Assembly (NCBI GenBank): GCA_020633725.1 | Contig: JACKDC010000005.1 | Span: 124,001-188,000, forward strand | Direction of reading: 5' to 3' | Length of the DNA: 64,000 nt | From: Candidatus Latescibacterota bacterium | GTDB lineage: Bacteria; Krumholzibacteriota; Krumholzibacteriia; JACNKJ01 | Shown: piece by piece, positions 54,189 to 64,000 of the stretch | Layout: each line of letters starts with the position of its first letter | Position numbering within the stretch: position 1 is the first letter of the stretch | Notes under the pieces: model-generated | The model's input: only the letters and a program-made list of their open reading frames with translations | Databases searched by the model: none | Told to the model about the DNA's origin: nothing | Translations under genes and position numbers: made by a program

Positions 54189-54213
54189 TGCTCCAGCCCC
54201 TCGCCGTGAGTCC

Positions 54214-56994
54214 GTGAGGCGGACGCCGCGCGTCCTCGCCGTCGCCCTGCCGCTGGCCCTGCTCCTCGTGGGAGCGGGGACGTCGCCGCCCTGCGCCGCG
54301 GCGGGGAGCCCGGACGCCGCCCGGCGCCAGGCCGTCGCGAGCGTCGACAGCCTCTGGCTGGCGGGCGACGGCCCGGCCGCCCACGCGCTCATCGACAGCC
54401 TGCTCCCCGGCTTCAGAGCCGCGCGCGACAGCCTCGCGGTGGCCCGTCTGCAGCTGCGCCGCGGCTCCATGCGCGCTGCCCTGGGCGACGGCAACGCCGC
54501 CCTGCCCGCCCTCGACGAGTCGCTGGATCTCGCCCGCGCCCTGGGCGACAGCAGCATCGTCTGCGACGGCCTGCGCTGGCGAGCCGTCGCCCTCGGCCAG
54601 CTGGGCCGCGGCCTGGAGGCGCGGGCCGCCTTCACCGAGCAGCTCGCCCTGGCCACGGCCATCGGCGACAGCGCGGGCCAGGGCTGGGCGCTGAGCGGAC
54701 TCGCCTACCACGACGGTCTCGCCGGTGAGACCCTGCAGGCGCGCCAGCGCTACACGCGCGCGGCGGCGATCTTTCGCGCGTTGGGACACGTGCGCGGCGA
54801 GCTCTGGGTACTCAACGGGCTGGGCATGACGGCCTCGGACCTGGGGGAGTTCGGCGTCGCCCGCGACAGCTACACGCGCACGGGCGCCATCGCCCGGCAG
54901 GAGGGCTTCGGCTTCCTCGAGGCGATGGCGGAGAACAACCTCGGCACGCTGGACTTCTCGCTGGGGGATCCCGGCCGCGCCCTCGCGCACTTCGAGCGCT
55001 CCTTCGCGCTCTTCGCGGCCCAGGGGGCGATGCGGGAACGCCTCGCCATCGCCCGCAACATCGCCGTCTGCCGCACGGAGCTGGGCGATCTCGATCACGC
55101 CATGGCCATGCTGGACTCGCTGCTGGCCGACAGCCGGGCCGGCGGCTACCAGGCGCTGGAGTACGACATCCTGCGCCAGCGGGCCTACGTGCTCTATTCC
55201 CAGAACCGCATGGACGAGGCCGCCCTCGGCTTTGCCCCGCTCATGGACTGGCCCGCGGACACGCCCGTGGACGCGCGGATCGAGACGCTCGTCGGCTACT
55301 GCGCCGCCCTCGAAGGCCAGGGCAAGTTCGCGGAGGCGCTCGCGCTCCTCGAGGCCAATGCGGACCTCGACCGCGCCGGCGTGGACCTGTCGCCGCGCCT
55401 GGACTACGCCACGCGACGGGGAATCCTGCTGCGGCGCCTGGGTCGACCCGCCGAGGCGCTGCGCCTCCTCGCCGACACCGCCCAGCGCGCCGACTCGCTG
55501 GGCCTGCAGTCGGTGCGTTCGGGCTGCCTCGTCGACGCCGCGCGCTGCGCGGAGACCCTGGACCGCGTGGACGAGGCCCGCGGACTCTACCTCCGGGCCT
55601 GCGAGGTCTGGGAGGAGGAGCGCAGCGTGCCCCTCGATCCCGAGTGGCGCGAGCGGCGCGGCGAGACCGGCCAGGCGGCCTTCACGGGCCTGGCCTCCCT
55701 GCTGCTCGAGCACGAGGGCGCCGACTCTCCCGCCTTCCGCGACGCCTACGCCCGCCTGCAGCGCTACAAGGCGCGCACGCTGCTCGAGCACATGCGCGGC
55801 CCCGGCCCGGCCCTGCCCGCCCCGCCGCCCGCCGTGAGTCTCGAGCGGCTGCAGGGCGGGCTCCTCGCGCCCACGGAGATCCTGCTCGACGCCTATCTCG
55901 GCGAGGCGCACTCCTTCCTGCTGGCCGTGACCCGGGACTCGCTGCGCGTGCTGCGCCTGCCGCCCAGGGCCGCGCTGGAGGCGCGGCTCGATCTCTTCGA
56001 CCGGCTCGTGGCCCGTCCTCCCGGGGACGACGACTCGCGCCGGGCGCTGCTCGCGTCCGGCGGCCGCGCGCTGGCGGAGGAGCTGCTGCTGCCGCTCGCG
56101 CCGCTGCTGCGGGAACATCCCCGCGTGCTCTTCGCCCCTGACGGGGCGCTGCACGGCCTGCCGCTGGCCCATCTGGCGGGCTTCGTCCCCGGCGTGGGCG
56201 AGATCGACGGTTTCCAGGTGGTGCGCGTGCCGTCGGCGGCCGTGCTCGCGCAGCTGCGCGAGGGGGGCGAGCCCGGACCGCGTCCGGTGCAGCGGCTGCT
56301 GGCCCTCAGCGCGGACGGCGATCTCGAGGGACGTCCCCTGGCCGGCGCGCGGCGGGAGGCCAGCTACCTCGCCGGGCGCTACCGCGGCGTGGAGACGACG
56401 CTGGACCCGTCGCGGGGCGCGCTGGCCACGCTCGCCGACGCGGACCTGCTGCATCTGGCGCTGCACGCGGAGGCGCCGCCCGACTATGCCTGGCGCGCGT
56501 CGCTGTGGCTCGGCGGGGCGGAAGGTCCGGCACGGCTGTCGGCGCAGACGCTGCTCGCGCAGTCGTTCAACGCCCGGCTGGCGGTCCTGGCTGGCTGCAG
56601 CACCGCGGGCGGGCGCATGCCGGTGGGCGCGAGCGCGCAGAACATCGCCAGCGCGCTGCTCGGGGCGGGCGTGCCGGCCGTGGTGGCGAGCCTCTGGGCG
56701 CTTGACGACGCCGCCGCCCTCGCCTTCGCTCGCGCCTTCTACCCGCGTCTCGAGCGCGGCGAAAGCGTGGCGGCCGCCCTGGCCGGGGCCCGCGCGGAGC
56801 TTGCCGCCGTGGCGCCGGATCCGTACTACTGGGCGGGTCTGGTGCTGGTGGGCGACGGCGACGCCCGGCTCGCCCTGCGCCGCCGCCGGCTGCCCCCACG
56901 GGCCGCCGGGCCGCTCGCCGCGGGCGCCGGGCTGCTGATCCTCGCCTTCACGGTGGCTGTGATTTCGCGTACGGAAGGAGCGTCGAAGGGATGA
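54214..56994 (+). CDS. Membrane-anchored TPR-CHAT protease-like protein
   Basis: 926 residues from the GTG at 54214. N-terminal signal (RTPRVLAVALPLALLLVG); TPR repeats (about 45-500, for example ALGQLGRGLEARAAFTEQLALA and AENNLGTLDFSLGDPGRALAHFERS); CHAT peptidase domain (about 560-890) with the predicted dyad His751 (LHLALHAEAP) and Cys795 (LAGCSTAGG), plus VPAVVASLWALDD and FYPRLERGESVAAAL; a C-terminal hydrophobic helix (AGPLAAGAGLLILAFTVAVI) and a short basic tail. CHAT domains are caspase-like proteases. The layout predicts a periplasmic TPR-CHAT part tethered to the inner membrane. A GTG at 54166 is also in frame but overlaps the inverted repeat. Its stop overlaps the sigma factor start (ATGA). 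Confidence 0.88.
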   Translation: MRRTPRVLAVALPLALLLVGAGTSPPCAAAGSPDAARRQAVASVDSLWLAGDGPAAHALIDSLLPGFRAARDSLAVARLQLRRGSMRAALGDGNAALPALDESLDLARALGDSSIVCDGLRWRAVALGQLGRGLEARAAFTEQLALATAIGDSAGQGWALSGLAYHDGLAGETLQARQRYTRAAAIFRALGHVRGELWVLNGLGMTASDLGEFGVARDSYTRTGAIARQEGFGFLEAMAENNLGTLDFSLGDPGRALAHFERSFALFAAQGAMRERLAIARNIAVCRTELGDLDHAMAMLDSLLADSRAGGYQALEYDILRQRAYVLYSQNRMDEAALGFAPLMDWPADTPVDARIETLVGYCAALEGQGKFAEALALLEANADLDRAGVDLSPRLDYATRRGILLRRLGRPAEALRLLADTAQRADSLGLQSVRSGCLVDAARCAETLDRVDEARGLYLRACEVWEEERSVPLDPEWRERRGETGQAAFTGLASLLLEHEGADSPAFRDAYARLQRYKARTLLEHMRGPGPALPAPPPAVSLERLQGGLLAPTEILLDAYLGEAHSFLLAVTRDSLRVLRLPPRAALEARLDLFDRLVARPPGDDDSRRALLASGGRALAEELLLPLAPLLREHPRVLFAPDGALHGLPLAHLAGFVPGVGEIDGFQVVRVPSAAVLAQLREGGEPGPRPVQRLLALSADGDLEGRPLAGARREASYLAGRYRGVETTLDPSRGALATLADADLLHLALHAEAPPDYAWRASLWLGGAEGPARLSAQTLLAQSFNARLAVLAGCSTAGGRMPVGASAQNIASALLGAGVPAVVASLWALDDAAALAFARAFYPRLERGESVAAALAGARAELAAVAPDPYYWAGLVLVGDGDARLALRRRRLPPRAAGPLAAGAGLLILAFTVAVISRTEGASKG

Positions 56995-57578
56995 GACGGC
57001 GCTACGCGACCCTGGACGACGACGCCCTGCTGACCCTCGCCCGCAACGCCGGCGACGAGGGCGAGCGCCGTCAGGCCGCCGCCGCGCTGCTCGCGCGCTA
57101 CCACGGGCGGGTCTACCAGTGGTGCGCGGGCCAGCTGGGCGACCCACAGCGCGCCGAGGACGCGGCGCAGGAGGTGCTCTTGTCCGCCTATCGTGCCCTG
57201 CCCGGCTTCGACGGCCGGGCCCGCTTCGGCTCCTGGCTCTTCGCCATCGCGCGGAACCGGTGCCTGAGCGAACGGCGGCGGCGAGCCTTCCCGCGGGCGG
57301 AGGTCGAGCCCGACAGCCGTCCGGCCACGACGCCCGACCCCGAGCGCGAACTCATCGAGCGCGACGCCCGCGACGCCCTGCTGCGACGTCTCACGCGCTG
57401 GCTGGATCCGCTGGAGCAGGAGGCGGTCTGCCTGCGCTATCTCGAGCGCATGCCGGTCGACGCCATCACGCGGGTCCTCGACATCACGCAGTCCAGCGGC
57501 GCCCGCGGCGTGCTGCAGAGCGCACGGCGCAAGCTGCGCCGCGCCTACCCCGACCGGGAGGCCTTCCAGGATGACTGA
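56991..57578 (+). CDS. ECF (RpoE-like) RNA polymerase sigma factor
   Basis: 195 residues. Sigma region 2: AAALLARYHGRVYQWCAGQLGDPQRAEDAAQEVLLSAYRALPGFDGRARFGSWLFAIARNRCL. Region 4: DPLEQEAVCLRYLERMPVDAITRVLDITQSSGARGVLQSARRKLRRA. This is a classical ECF sigma, different from the Sigma70_ECF-type protein at 14685. The ATG overlaps the CHAT gene stop by 4 bp, and its own 3' end overlaps the anti-sigma start by 8 bp, so the three proteins should be made together. Confidence 0.92.
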   Translation: MRRRYATLDDDALLTLARNAGDEGERRQAAAALLARYHGRVYQWCAGQLGDPQRAEDAAQEVLLSAYRALPGFDGRARFGSWLFAIARNRCLSERRRRAFPRAEVEPDSRPATTPDPERELIERDARDALLRRLTRWLDPLEQEAVCLRYLERMPVDAITRVLDITQSSGARGVLQSARRKLRRAYPDREAFQDD

Positions 57579-58248
57579 GCCCCGCCACACGCACTGCATC
57601 CCCGTCGAGGGCCTGGGCGAGCTGGAGGCGCTGTCGCCGGAGCATCCCTGGCGGCGGCATCTGGCGGACTGCCCGCACTGCCGCGCGCTGCTGGCCGCCT
57701 ACCGCGGCTTCGTGGACGGCGACGCCGCCCGGGCCGACGCCACGCGCGAGGCGCGGCTGGCGGCCTTCATCGAGCGGGAGATCGCGGGACAGGACCGGCC
57801 CGAGCCACACGGCCTCGCGCCGCGGCGGCGTCGCGGCCTGCCCCGCTGGCTGGCGCCGGCGCTGGGCGTCGCGGCGGTGGGGTTCATCGCCATCGGCCTC
57901 TGGCCGCACGCCGAGGGGCCGGAGCCCCGCCTGGGCGAGGCGCAGCGCGGTCCGAACCGGAGCGTGGACTCGCTGGTCGTCGCGACCCGTGCGGAGGGGG
58001 TGCTGCTGCGCTGGCAGGCGCCCGTGGACGGCGAGCGCGCCGAGGTGCTGGTCTTCGACGCCACCGTCAACCCGCGCGCCGCGTTTCGCGTGGGGGACGC
58101 CGACTCGCTGCTGCTGACGCGCGGCCGCCTCGATTCGCTGCGAGCAGGGGGGGGCGCCCTCTACTGGCGCGTGCGCGTGGAAACGCCCGGCGGACCCGCC
58201 GAGTCCGCCCCGCAACCGCTGCCGGAGCCGCGCGACCAGCGTCCCTAG
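57571..58248 (+). CDS. Zinc-finger transmembrane anti-sigma factor (predicted)
   Basis: 225 residues. An N-terminal anti-sigma zinc-binding motif HLADCPHC (His30, Cys34, Cys37, matching HxxxCxxC of ZAS domains) in the cytoplasm; a basic stop (RRRRGLPRW) before one helix (about 92-111, LAPALGVAAVGFIAIGLW); then a beta-rich periplasmic domain of about 110 residues with FN3-like strands (VLLRWQAPVDGERAEVLVF, ALYWRVRVETPGGPAES). It should hold the upstream ECF sigma factor at the membrane until a signal releases it. The family assignment rests on the motif, topology and position. Confidence 0.85.
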   Translation: MTEPRHTHCIPVEGLGELEALSPEHPWRRHLADCPHCRALLAAYRGFVDGDAARADATREARLAAFIEREIAGQDRPEPHGLAPRRRRGLPRWLAPALGVAAVGFIAIGLWPHAEGPEPRLGEAQRGPNRSVDSLVVATRAEGVLLRWQAPVDGERAEVLVFDATVNPRAAFRVGDADSLLLTRGRLDSLRAGGGALYWRVRVETPGGPAESAPQPLPEPRDQRP

Positions 58249-58258
58249 CCCCGTCCGG

Positions 58259-58630
58259 CTAGCACTCCGGATCGCCCGTGGGGCCCAGGTCGTCCAGCAG
58301 CTCTTCCAGGTCGCGGGTCTCTTCACCGCTGTTCGCCAGCCGCCGCGCCTGCGCGTAGTCGGCGTCGAGGTCGGCCTTGAAGCGCTCGGCCGTCTGGCGC
58401 GCCTGGCTTCCAGAGGCCATCCGGCGCTGCCGCATGCGCCGCAGGAACGAGCGGTAGGGGTCTTCGCAGGTGTAGTCCTTGAGGGTGTAGCGCGCCACGA
58501 AGCGGCCGCAGGCGGCGCACTCCACGAAGACGTCCACGTCCTGCCCGGGGCGCATCAGCACCAGGTTGTGCATGGCGGTGCCGTCGCAGTGGGGGCAGTG
58601 CTCCCGCTTGGTCCTCACGTCCAGCTCCAC
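58259..58630 (-). CDS. Zinc-ribbon-like hypothetical protein
   Basis: 123 residues. Two CxxC pairs, CPHC (about 12-15) and CAAC (about 38-41), probably bind one zinc. The C-terminal half is charged and helical (RFKADLDADYAQARRLANSGEETRDLEELLDDL). No family recognised. It lies downstream of the DASS transporter gene on the same strand, 24 bp after its stop, and converges on the anti-sigma gene with 10 bp between stops. It may be co-transcribed with the transporter. Confidence 0.75.
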   Translation of the reverse strand: MELDVRTKREHCPHCDGTAMHNLVLMRPGQDVDVFVECAACGRFVARYTLKDYTCEDPYRSFLRRMRQRRMASGSQARQTAERFKADLDADYAQARRLANSGEETRDLEELLDDLGPTGDPEC

Positions 58631-58654
58631 GCTCCACCTCCGTCGGGACGGGGT

Positions 58655-60031
58655 CTAGGGTACCGCCGGGAAGAGCCCCGGCAACCAGCGAAAGACGGCG
58701 CTCTCGTAGAGCACCGTGAGCAGAATCCCCAGCACGGTGATCAGCGCGCCCACGCGGGCCATGTCGCGAACGCTGAGTCGCTCCGATCCATAGGCGATGG
58801 CGTTGGGAGGGGTGCTGATGGGCAGCGCCATGCCCAGGCTCGCGCAGAGCGCGGCCGCCACGCCCATGCGGGCCGGCCAGGCCGCGGCCACCGTGAGCGC
58901 CAGGGGCAGGATGACGTTCGCGCTCGCCGTGTGGCTGATCACCGTTGCCAGCAGCGCCATGGCCGCGCCCACGATGGCCAGGGCGGCCAGCGGCGGCAGG
59001 CCGTCGAGGGCGAGCACGCGCACGACGCTCTCGCCGAGCCCCGTGGCCTGAATCCCCACGCCCAGGGCGAGCCCGCCGCCGATGAGCAGCAGGATGTCCC
59101 AGGCCAGGTCGCGCAGGTGCTCCTTGTCGAAGAGCCCCGCCACGCTGAAGACGCAGACCGGCAGCAGCGCCACCAGGGCCGAGGGGATGTGGTGGACGGC
59201 GTCGCTCAGCCAGAGCAGCACGGTCACGGCGAAGGTGCCGTAGACCAGCCCGCGCCGCGACGCCGGCCCGCCCGCGGGCAGGTCCAGCGTGAAGGCGCTT
59301 CCACCCAGCGGGAAGAAGGCGAGCAGCAGCGCGTAGGCGATGGCGAGCATGAGCAGCATCAGCGGAAAGGCGCCGGCCATCCAGGCGAGGAAGGACAGGT
59401 GCACGCCGCGGTCGGCCAGCAGCCCGATGGCGATGGCGTTGGGCGGCGTGCCGATGGGCGTGCCCATCCCGCCGATGTTGGCCGCGAAGGGGATGCCGAG
59501 CAGGAAGGCGCGCGCCAGCGGGCTCTCCCGGGGCAGGCCCCGCACCAGGGGCAGCAGGCTCGCCACCATGATCGCCGTGGTGGCCGTGTTGGACATCCAC
59601 ATGGACATGCCTGCGGTGAGCAGCATGACGCCCAGCAGCACCCGGCGCGGGCGCAGCCCGAAGCGCGCGAGGCAGAAGCGCGAGAACTCGAGGTCGAGGT
59701 TCTGGCGGCTGAAGACGCGGGCCATCACGAAGCCGCCGAACATGAGGACGACCACGGGACTGGCGAAGGGGGTGAGGAAGAGGCGGTAGTCCAGCGCCGG
59801 CGCCCCGAAGCTGGGTCCCAGCGGCCCCAGGAGCAGGGCGCTGGCGAAGGCCGTGACCACGCCCGTCACGTAGAGGGGCACGGGCTCGGTGATCCACCAG
59901 TGCACCGCGAAGACGAAGACGCCGGCCATGATCCGCTGCGCGGACGGCAGTCCGCCGAGGAGGCTGGCCACGAACAGGCCGAGCAGAGGGCCGGCGGCCA
60001 GTGCGACCTGCCGGCGTCGCTGGGGAGACAT
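58655..60031 (-). CDS. DASS-family sodium/dicarboxylate (SLC13-type) transporter
   Basis: 458 residues, about 11-12 hydrophobic segments. DASS marks: the first Ser-Asn-Thr sodium motif in MSMWMSNTATTAIM, IGGMGTPIGTPPNAIA, the second motif as VISHTASANVILPLAL (Asn replaced by His), and LPISTPPNAIAYGS. Members import succinate, malate, citrate or sulfate with sodium. Aconitase, encoded divergently next door, makes a C4/C6-acid role attractive but unproven. The substitution in the second motif is worth checking because those residues form the sodium and substrate site. Confidence 0.9.
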   Translation of the reverse strand: MSPQRRRQVALAAGPLLGLFVASLLGGLPSAQRIMAGVFVFAVHWWITEPVPLYVTGVVTAFASALLLGPLGPSFGAPALDYRLFLTPFASPVVVLMFGGFVMARVFSRQNLDLEFSRFCLARFGLRPRRVLLGVMLLTAGMSMWMSNTATTAIMVASLLPLVRGLPRESPLARAFLLGIPFAANIGGMGTPIGTPPNAIAIGLLADRGVHLSFLAWMAGAFPLMLLMLAIAYALLLAFFPLGGSAFTLDLPAGGPASRRGLVYGTFAVTVLLWLSDAVHHIPSALVALLPVCVFSVAGLFDKEHLRDLAWDILLLIGGGLALGVGIQATGLGESVVRVLALDGLPPLAALAIVGAAMALLATVISHTASANVILPLALTVAAAWPARMGVAAALCASLGMALPISTPPNAIAYGSERLSVRDMARVGALITVLGILLTVLYESAVFRWLPGLFPAVP

Positions 60032-60059
60032 GCTTCACCCCCGGGACCGAACCGCGGCC

Positions 60060-60087
60060 AATATAGACGCTCGCGCGCGGCGGGCAA
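60060..60087 (-). promoter_or_regulatory. Promoter of the DASS transporter gene
   Basis: Minus strand: -35 TTGCCC (60087-60082), 16-bp spacer, -10 TATATT (60065-60060). Predicted leader about 22 nt. Confidence 0.55.
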
Positions 60088-60100
60088 GCCCGGCATGCAC

Positions 60101-60129
60101 TTGAACATTTCCGTCATCCTGGGTAGTTT
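60101..60129 (+). promoter_or_regulatory. Promoter of acnA
   Basis: -35 TTGAAC (60101-60106), 17-bp spacer, -10 TAGTTT (60124-60129). Predicted leader about 80 nt, in the 187-bp divergent region shared with the DASS promoter. Confidence 0.6.
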
Positions 60130-60218
60130 TGCGACGTGTTCGGCCGGCGCGCGGCGAGAGCGTCGAGGGCCGCCGGCCGAGACGGGACGACTCCCGAACG
60201 ACAGTGACGAGGGGACGC

Positions 60219-62894
<2,676 letters not shown>

Positions 62895-62938
62895 CGCCGC
62901 GTCCAGACGGATTTGGACTCCGCATATCCGAATTCCAT

Positions 62939-62976
62939 CGCCCCGGCAGAAATCGACGCTGCCGGGGCGATTATCT
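62939..62976 (+). terminator. Terminator of acnA
   Basis: An 11-bp perfect stem CGCCCCGGCAG / CTGCCGGGGCG (62939-62949 with 62959-62969) and a 9-nt loop, then ATTATCT, 45 bp after the stop. Confidence 0.7.
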
Positions 62977-63099
62977 AGGAATCGGACTGTTATCCTGGAA
63001 CCAAAGCTGCTTTACTTGCATCGAAGGGCCGAGTGTCCCGAGGTGGACGCCGATTCCTTCACGACGCGAACCGTGGACCTTCAAGCCCTGGGAGAACCC

Positions 63100-63768
63100 A
63101 TGCGCAAGAACCTTCTCCTGCCCAGCCTCGCCGCCATCGCACTGCTGACCCTTGGCTCGGGGCTCGCCCTGGCCTGCGGAGGCGCCAAGACCACCAGCAC
63201 CGCCAGCGCGGCCGGTTCGGCCTGCGCGAGCAAGGCCGACGTGAGCACCGCGAGCTACCCCTCCGGCTGCTCGGCCGCCTGCGCCGAGGCCTGTGCCGGC
63301 GCCAAGACCGCGAGCGCCGCGGGCCACTGCGGCGGCGCGGCCATGTCGAGCGCCGGCGCCGATCACTGCAACGGTGCGGCCATGAAGACTGCCGGCGCCG
63401 CCTGCGCGGCCAAGGGCGACTTCTTCGTCAGCAACTACGTCGCCCTGACGGCGGCCATGAACAAGCACTGCAGCATGAGCACCAGCGCGGCGGCCCAGGC
63501 CTGGCACGCCGGTGTGGAGAAGCTGCTCGTCAACGCGGGCGACGCCACCAAGCGCGAGAACCTGAACACGCTGGCCGGCTACCTGGCCGACTGGCCGAGC
63601 GACGCCAGCGCGGCGGATGCCCGCTATCGCGCGATCTCCGAGTGGACCGCCGGTTACTGCCAGCTCAATCCCGAGCAGACCAGCGGCGCGAAGGTCGTGA
63701 CCTGTCCCGTGTCCGGCCGCCGCTGGGTGGAGATGGAGACCGCCGCGACCGGCGACAGCCAGTCCTAG
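63100..63768 (+). CDS. Secreted Cys/Ala-rich protein of unknown function
   Basis: 222 residues. Signal peptide MRKNLLLPSLAAIALLTLGSGLALA with an Ala-Leu-Ala cleavage site before Cys26; a lipoprotein is less likely because the lipobox is poor. Residues 26-115 are low-complexity Ala/Ser/Gly with about a dozen Cys and scattered His (SGCSAACAEACAGAK, GHCGGAAMS, DHCNGAAMK), suggesting metal or disulfide chemistry. Residues 120-220 form a helical domain (NYVALTAAMNKHCSM, AWHAGVEKLLVNAGDATKRENLNTLAGYLADW) ending in a CPVSGRRW motif. No family recognised. ATG at 63100 is set by the GGGAGA site and the signal peptide. Confidence 0.75.
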   Translation: MRKNLLLPSLAAIALLTLGSGLALACGGAKTTSTASAAGSACASKADVSTASYPSGCSAACAEACAGAKTASAAGHCGGAAMSSAGADHCNGAAMKTAGAACAAKGDFFVSNYVALTAAMNKHCSMSTSAAAQAWHAGVEKLLVNAGDATKRENLNTLAGYLADWPSDASAADARYRAISEWTAGYCQLNPEQTSGAKVVTCPVSGRRWVEMETAATGDSQS

Positions 63769-63810
63769 CGACAACGACTCAACGGAGCGCCCCCTCATCG
63801 CATCCGTTCC

Positions 63811-63848
63811 GGCGCCCCCCTGCACGCGAGGGGGGCGCCGTCTTGTTG
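63811..63848 (+). terminator. Terminator of the Cys/Ala-rich protein gene
   Basis: A 10-bp perfect stem GGCGCCCCCC / GGGGGGCGCC with a 9-nt loop, followed by GTCTTGTTG. Confidence 0.72.
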
Positions 63849-63880
63849 CGCCCATCCGCTCGGACCGCTACGCTGCTCCC

Positions 63881-64000
63881 ATGTCCGCACCTCGATCGCA
63901 GTCCTCGCCCTGGAAGCCGCGCGAAGGCAAGGCCCGACGCGCCGCGCGCGCCGCGCGCGTCTTCGGCGCGCTGGATGCCCTCTACCCCGACGCCCACTGC
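63881..64000 (+). CDS. nth: Endonuclease III, N-terminal fragment (cut by window end)
   Basis: The first 40 codons are present. After a short basic extension, the sequence KARRAARAARVFGALDALYPDAHC matches the start of Nth, the DNA glycosylase/AP lyase that removes oxidised pyrimidines in base-excision repair. The helix-hairpin-helix, catalytic Lys/Asp and iron-sulfur cysteines lie beyond the window, so the call depends on this opening alone. No ribosome site is obvious before the ATG at 63881; the upstream gene ends in a terminator, so nth must have its own start signals. Confidence 0.7.
   Translation, partial: MSAPRSQSSPWKPREGKARRAARAARVFGALDALYPDAHC

Overview
The window is GC-rich, gene-dense chromosomal DNA from a Gram-negative bacterium. 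ADP-heptose epimerase (LPS core), RND efflux pumps and cytochrome bd support the Gram-negative call. Seven secreted proteins end in the same roughly 80-residue C-terminal domain: a PNPFNP-type motif, then YDVxGRxV, WDGRD, SGVYxxRL and a terminal K/R-hydrophobic-K/R tail. Such domains are typical of FCB-group lineages. With the high GC this suggests an uncultured FCB-type phylum (Eisenbacteria, Krumholzibacteriota or similar). That placement is inference; there is no rRNA here to test it.

Layout. 1-3191: a partial unknown gene, anhydro-MurNAc kinase and a SpoIID/LytB lipoprotein (peptidoglycan turnover). 3252-3430: tRNA-Asp with its own promoter and terminator. 3528-6665: a secreted beta-helix protein, hldD and a second sugar-nucleotide epimerase. 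6674-18781 (minus strand): two 14-repeat FG-GAP proteins, the second broken by a frameshift, a DUF1579 protein, a beta-helix protein built from 807-bp near-identical tandem repeats, and an ECF-type sigma factor. 18889-23093: a protein kinase-STAND ATPase-TPR fusion and a RibD-C/DHFR-like protein. 23152-25937 (minus): a two-gene operon of a Cthe_2159-type beta-helix protein and a small protein carrying the sorting domain. 26129-33518: small metabolic and membrane genes around cydAB. 33582-38986: a BNR-repeat exoprotein and an M14 metallopeptidase. 38983-46602 (minus): adaptor plus two RND permeases. 46975-47940: HNH endonuclease in a cluster of a repeated G/C palindrome. 48121-54146: a gingipain-family (C25) protease and a beta-propeller-like exoprotein, both with the sorting domain. 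54214-58248: translationally coupled TPR-CHAT protease, ECF sigma factor and zinc-finger anti-sigma factor. 58259-64000: a zinc-ribbon protein, a DASS transporter, aconitase, a Cys/Ala-rich secreted protein and the start of nth.

How the genes work together. The dominant theme is cell-surface and exported protein biology: repeat-rich exoproteins sharing one C-terminal sorting-type domain, plus secreted proteases. Two regulatory modules sit beside them: ECF sigma with kinase-STAND, and CHAT with sigma and anti-sigma. No secretion machinery is encoded in the window. Promoters can be read for about a dozen transcripts; most have a 17-bp spacer and a TAGACT/TATACT-like -10.
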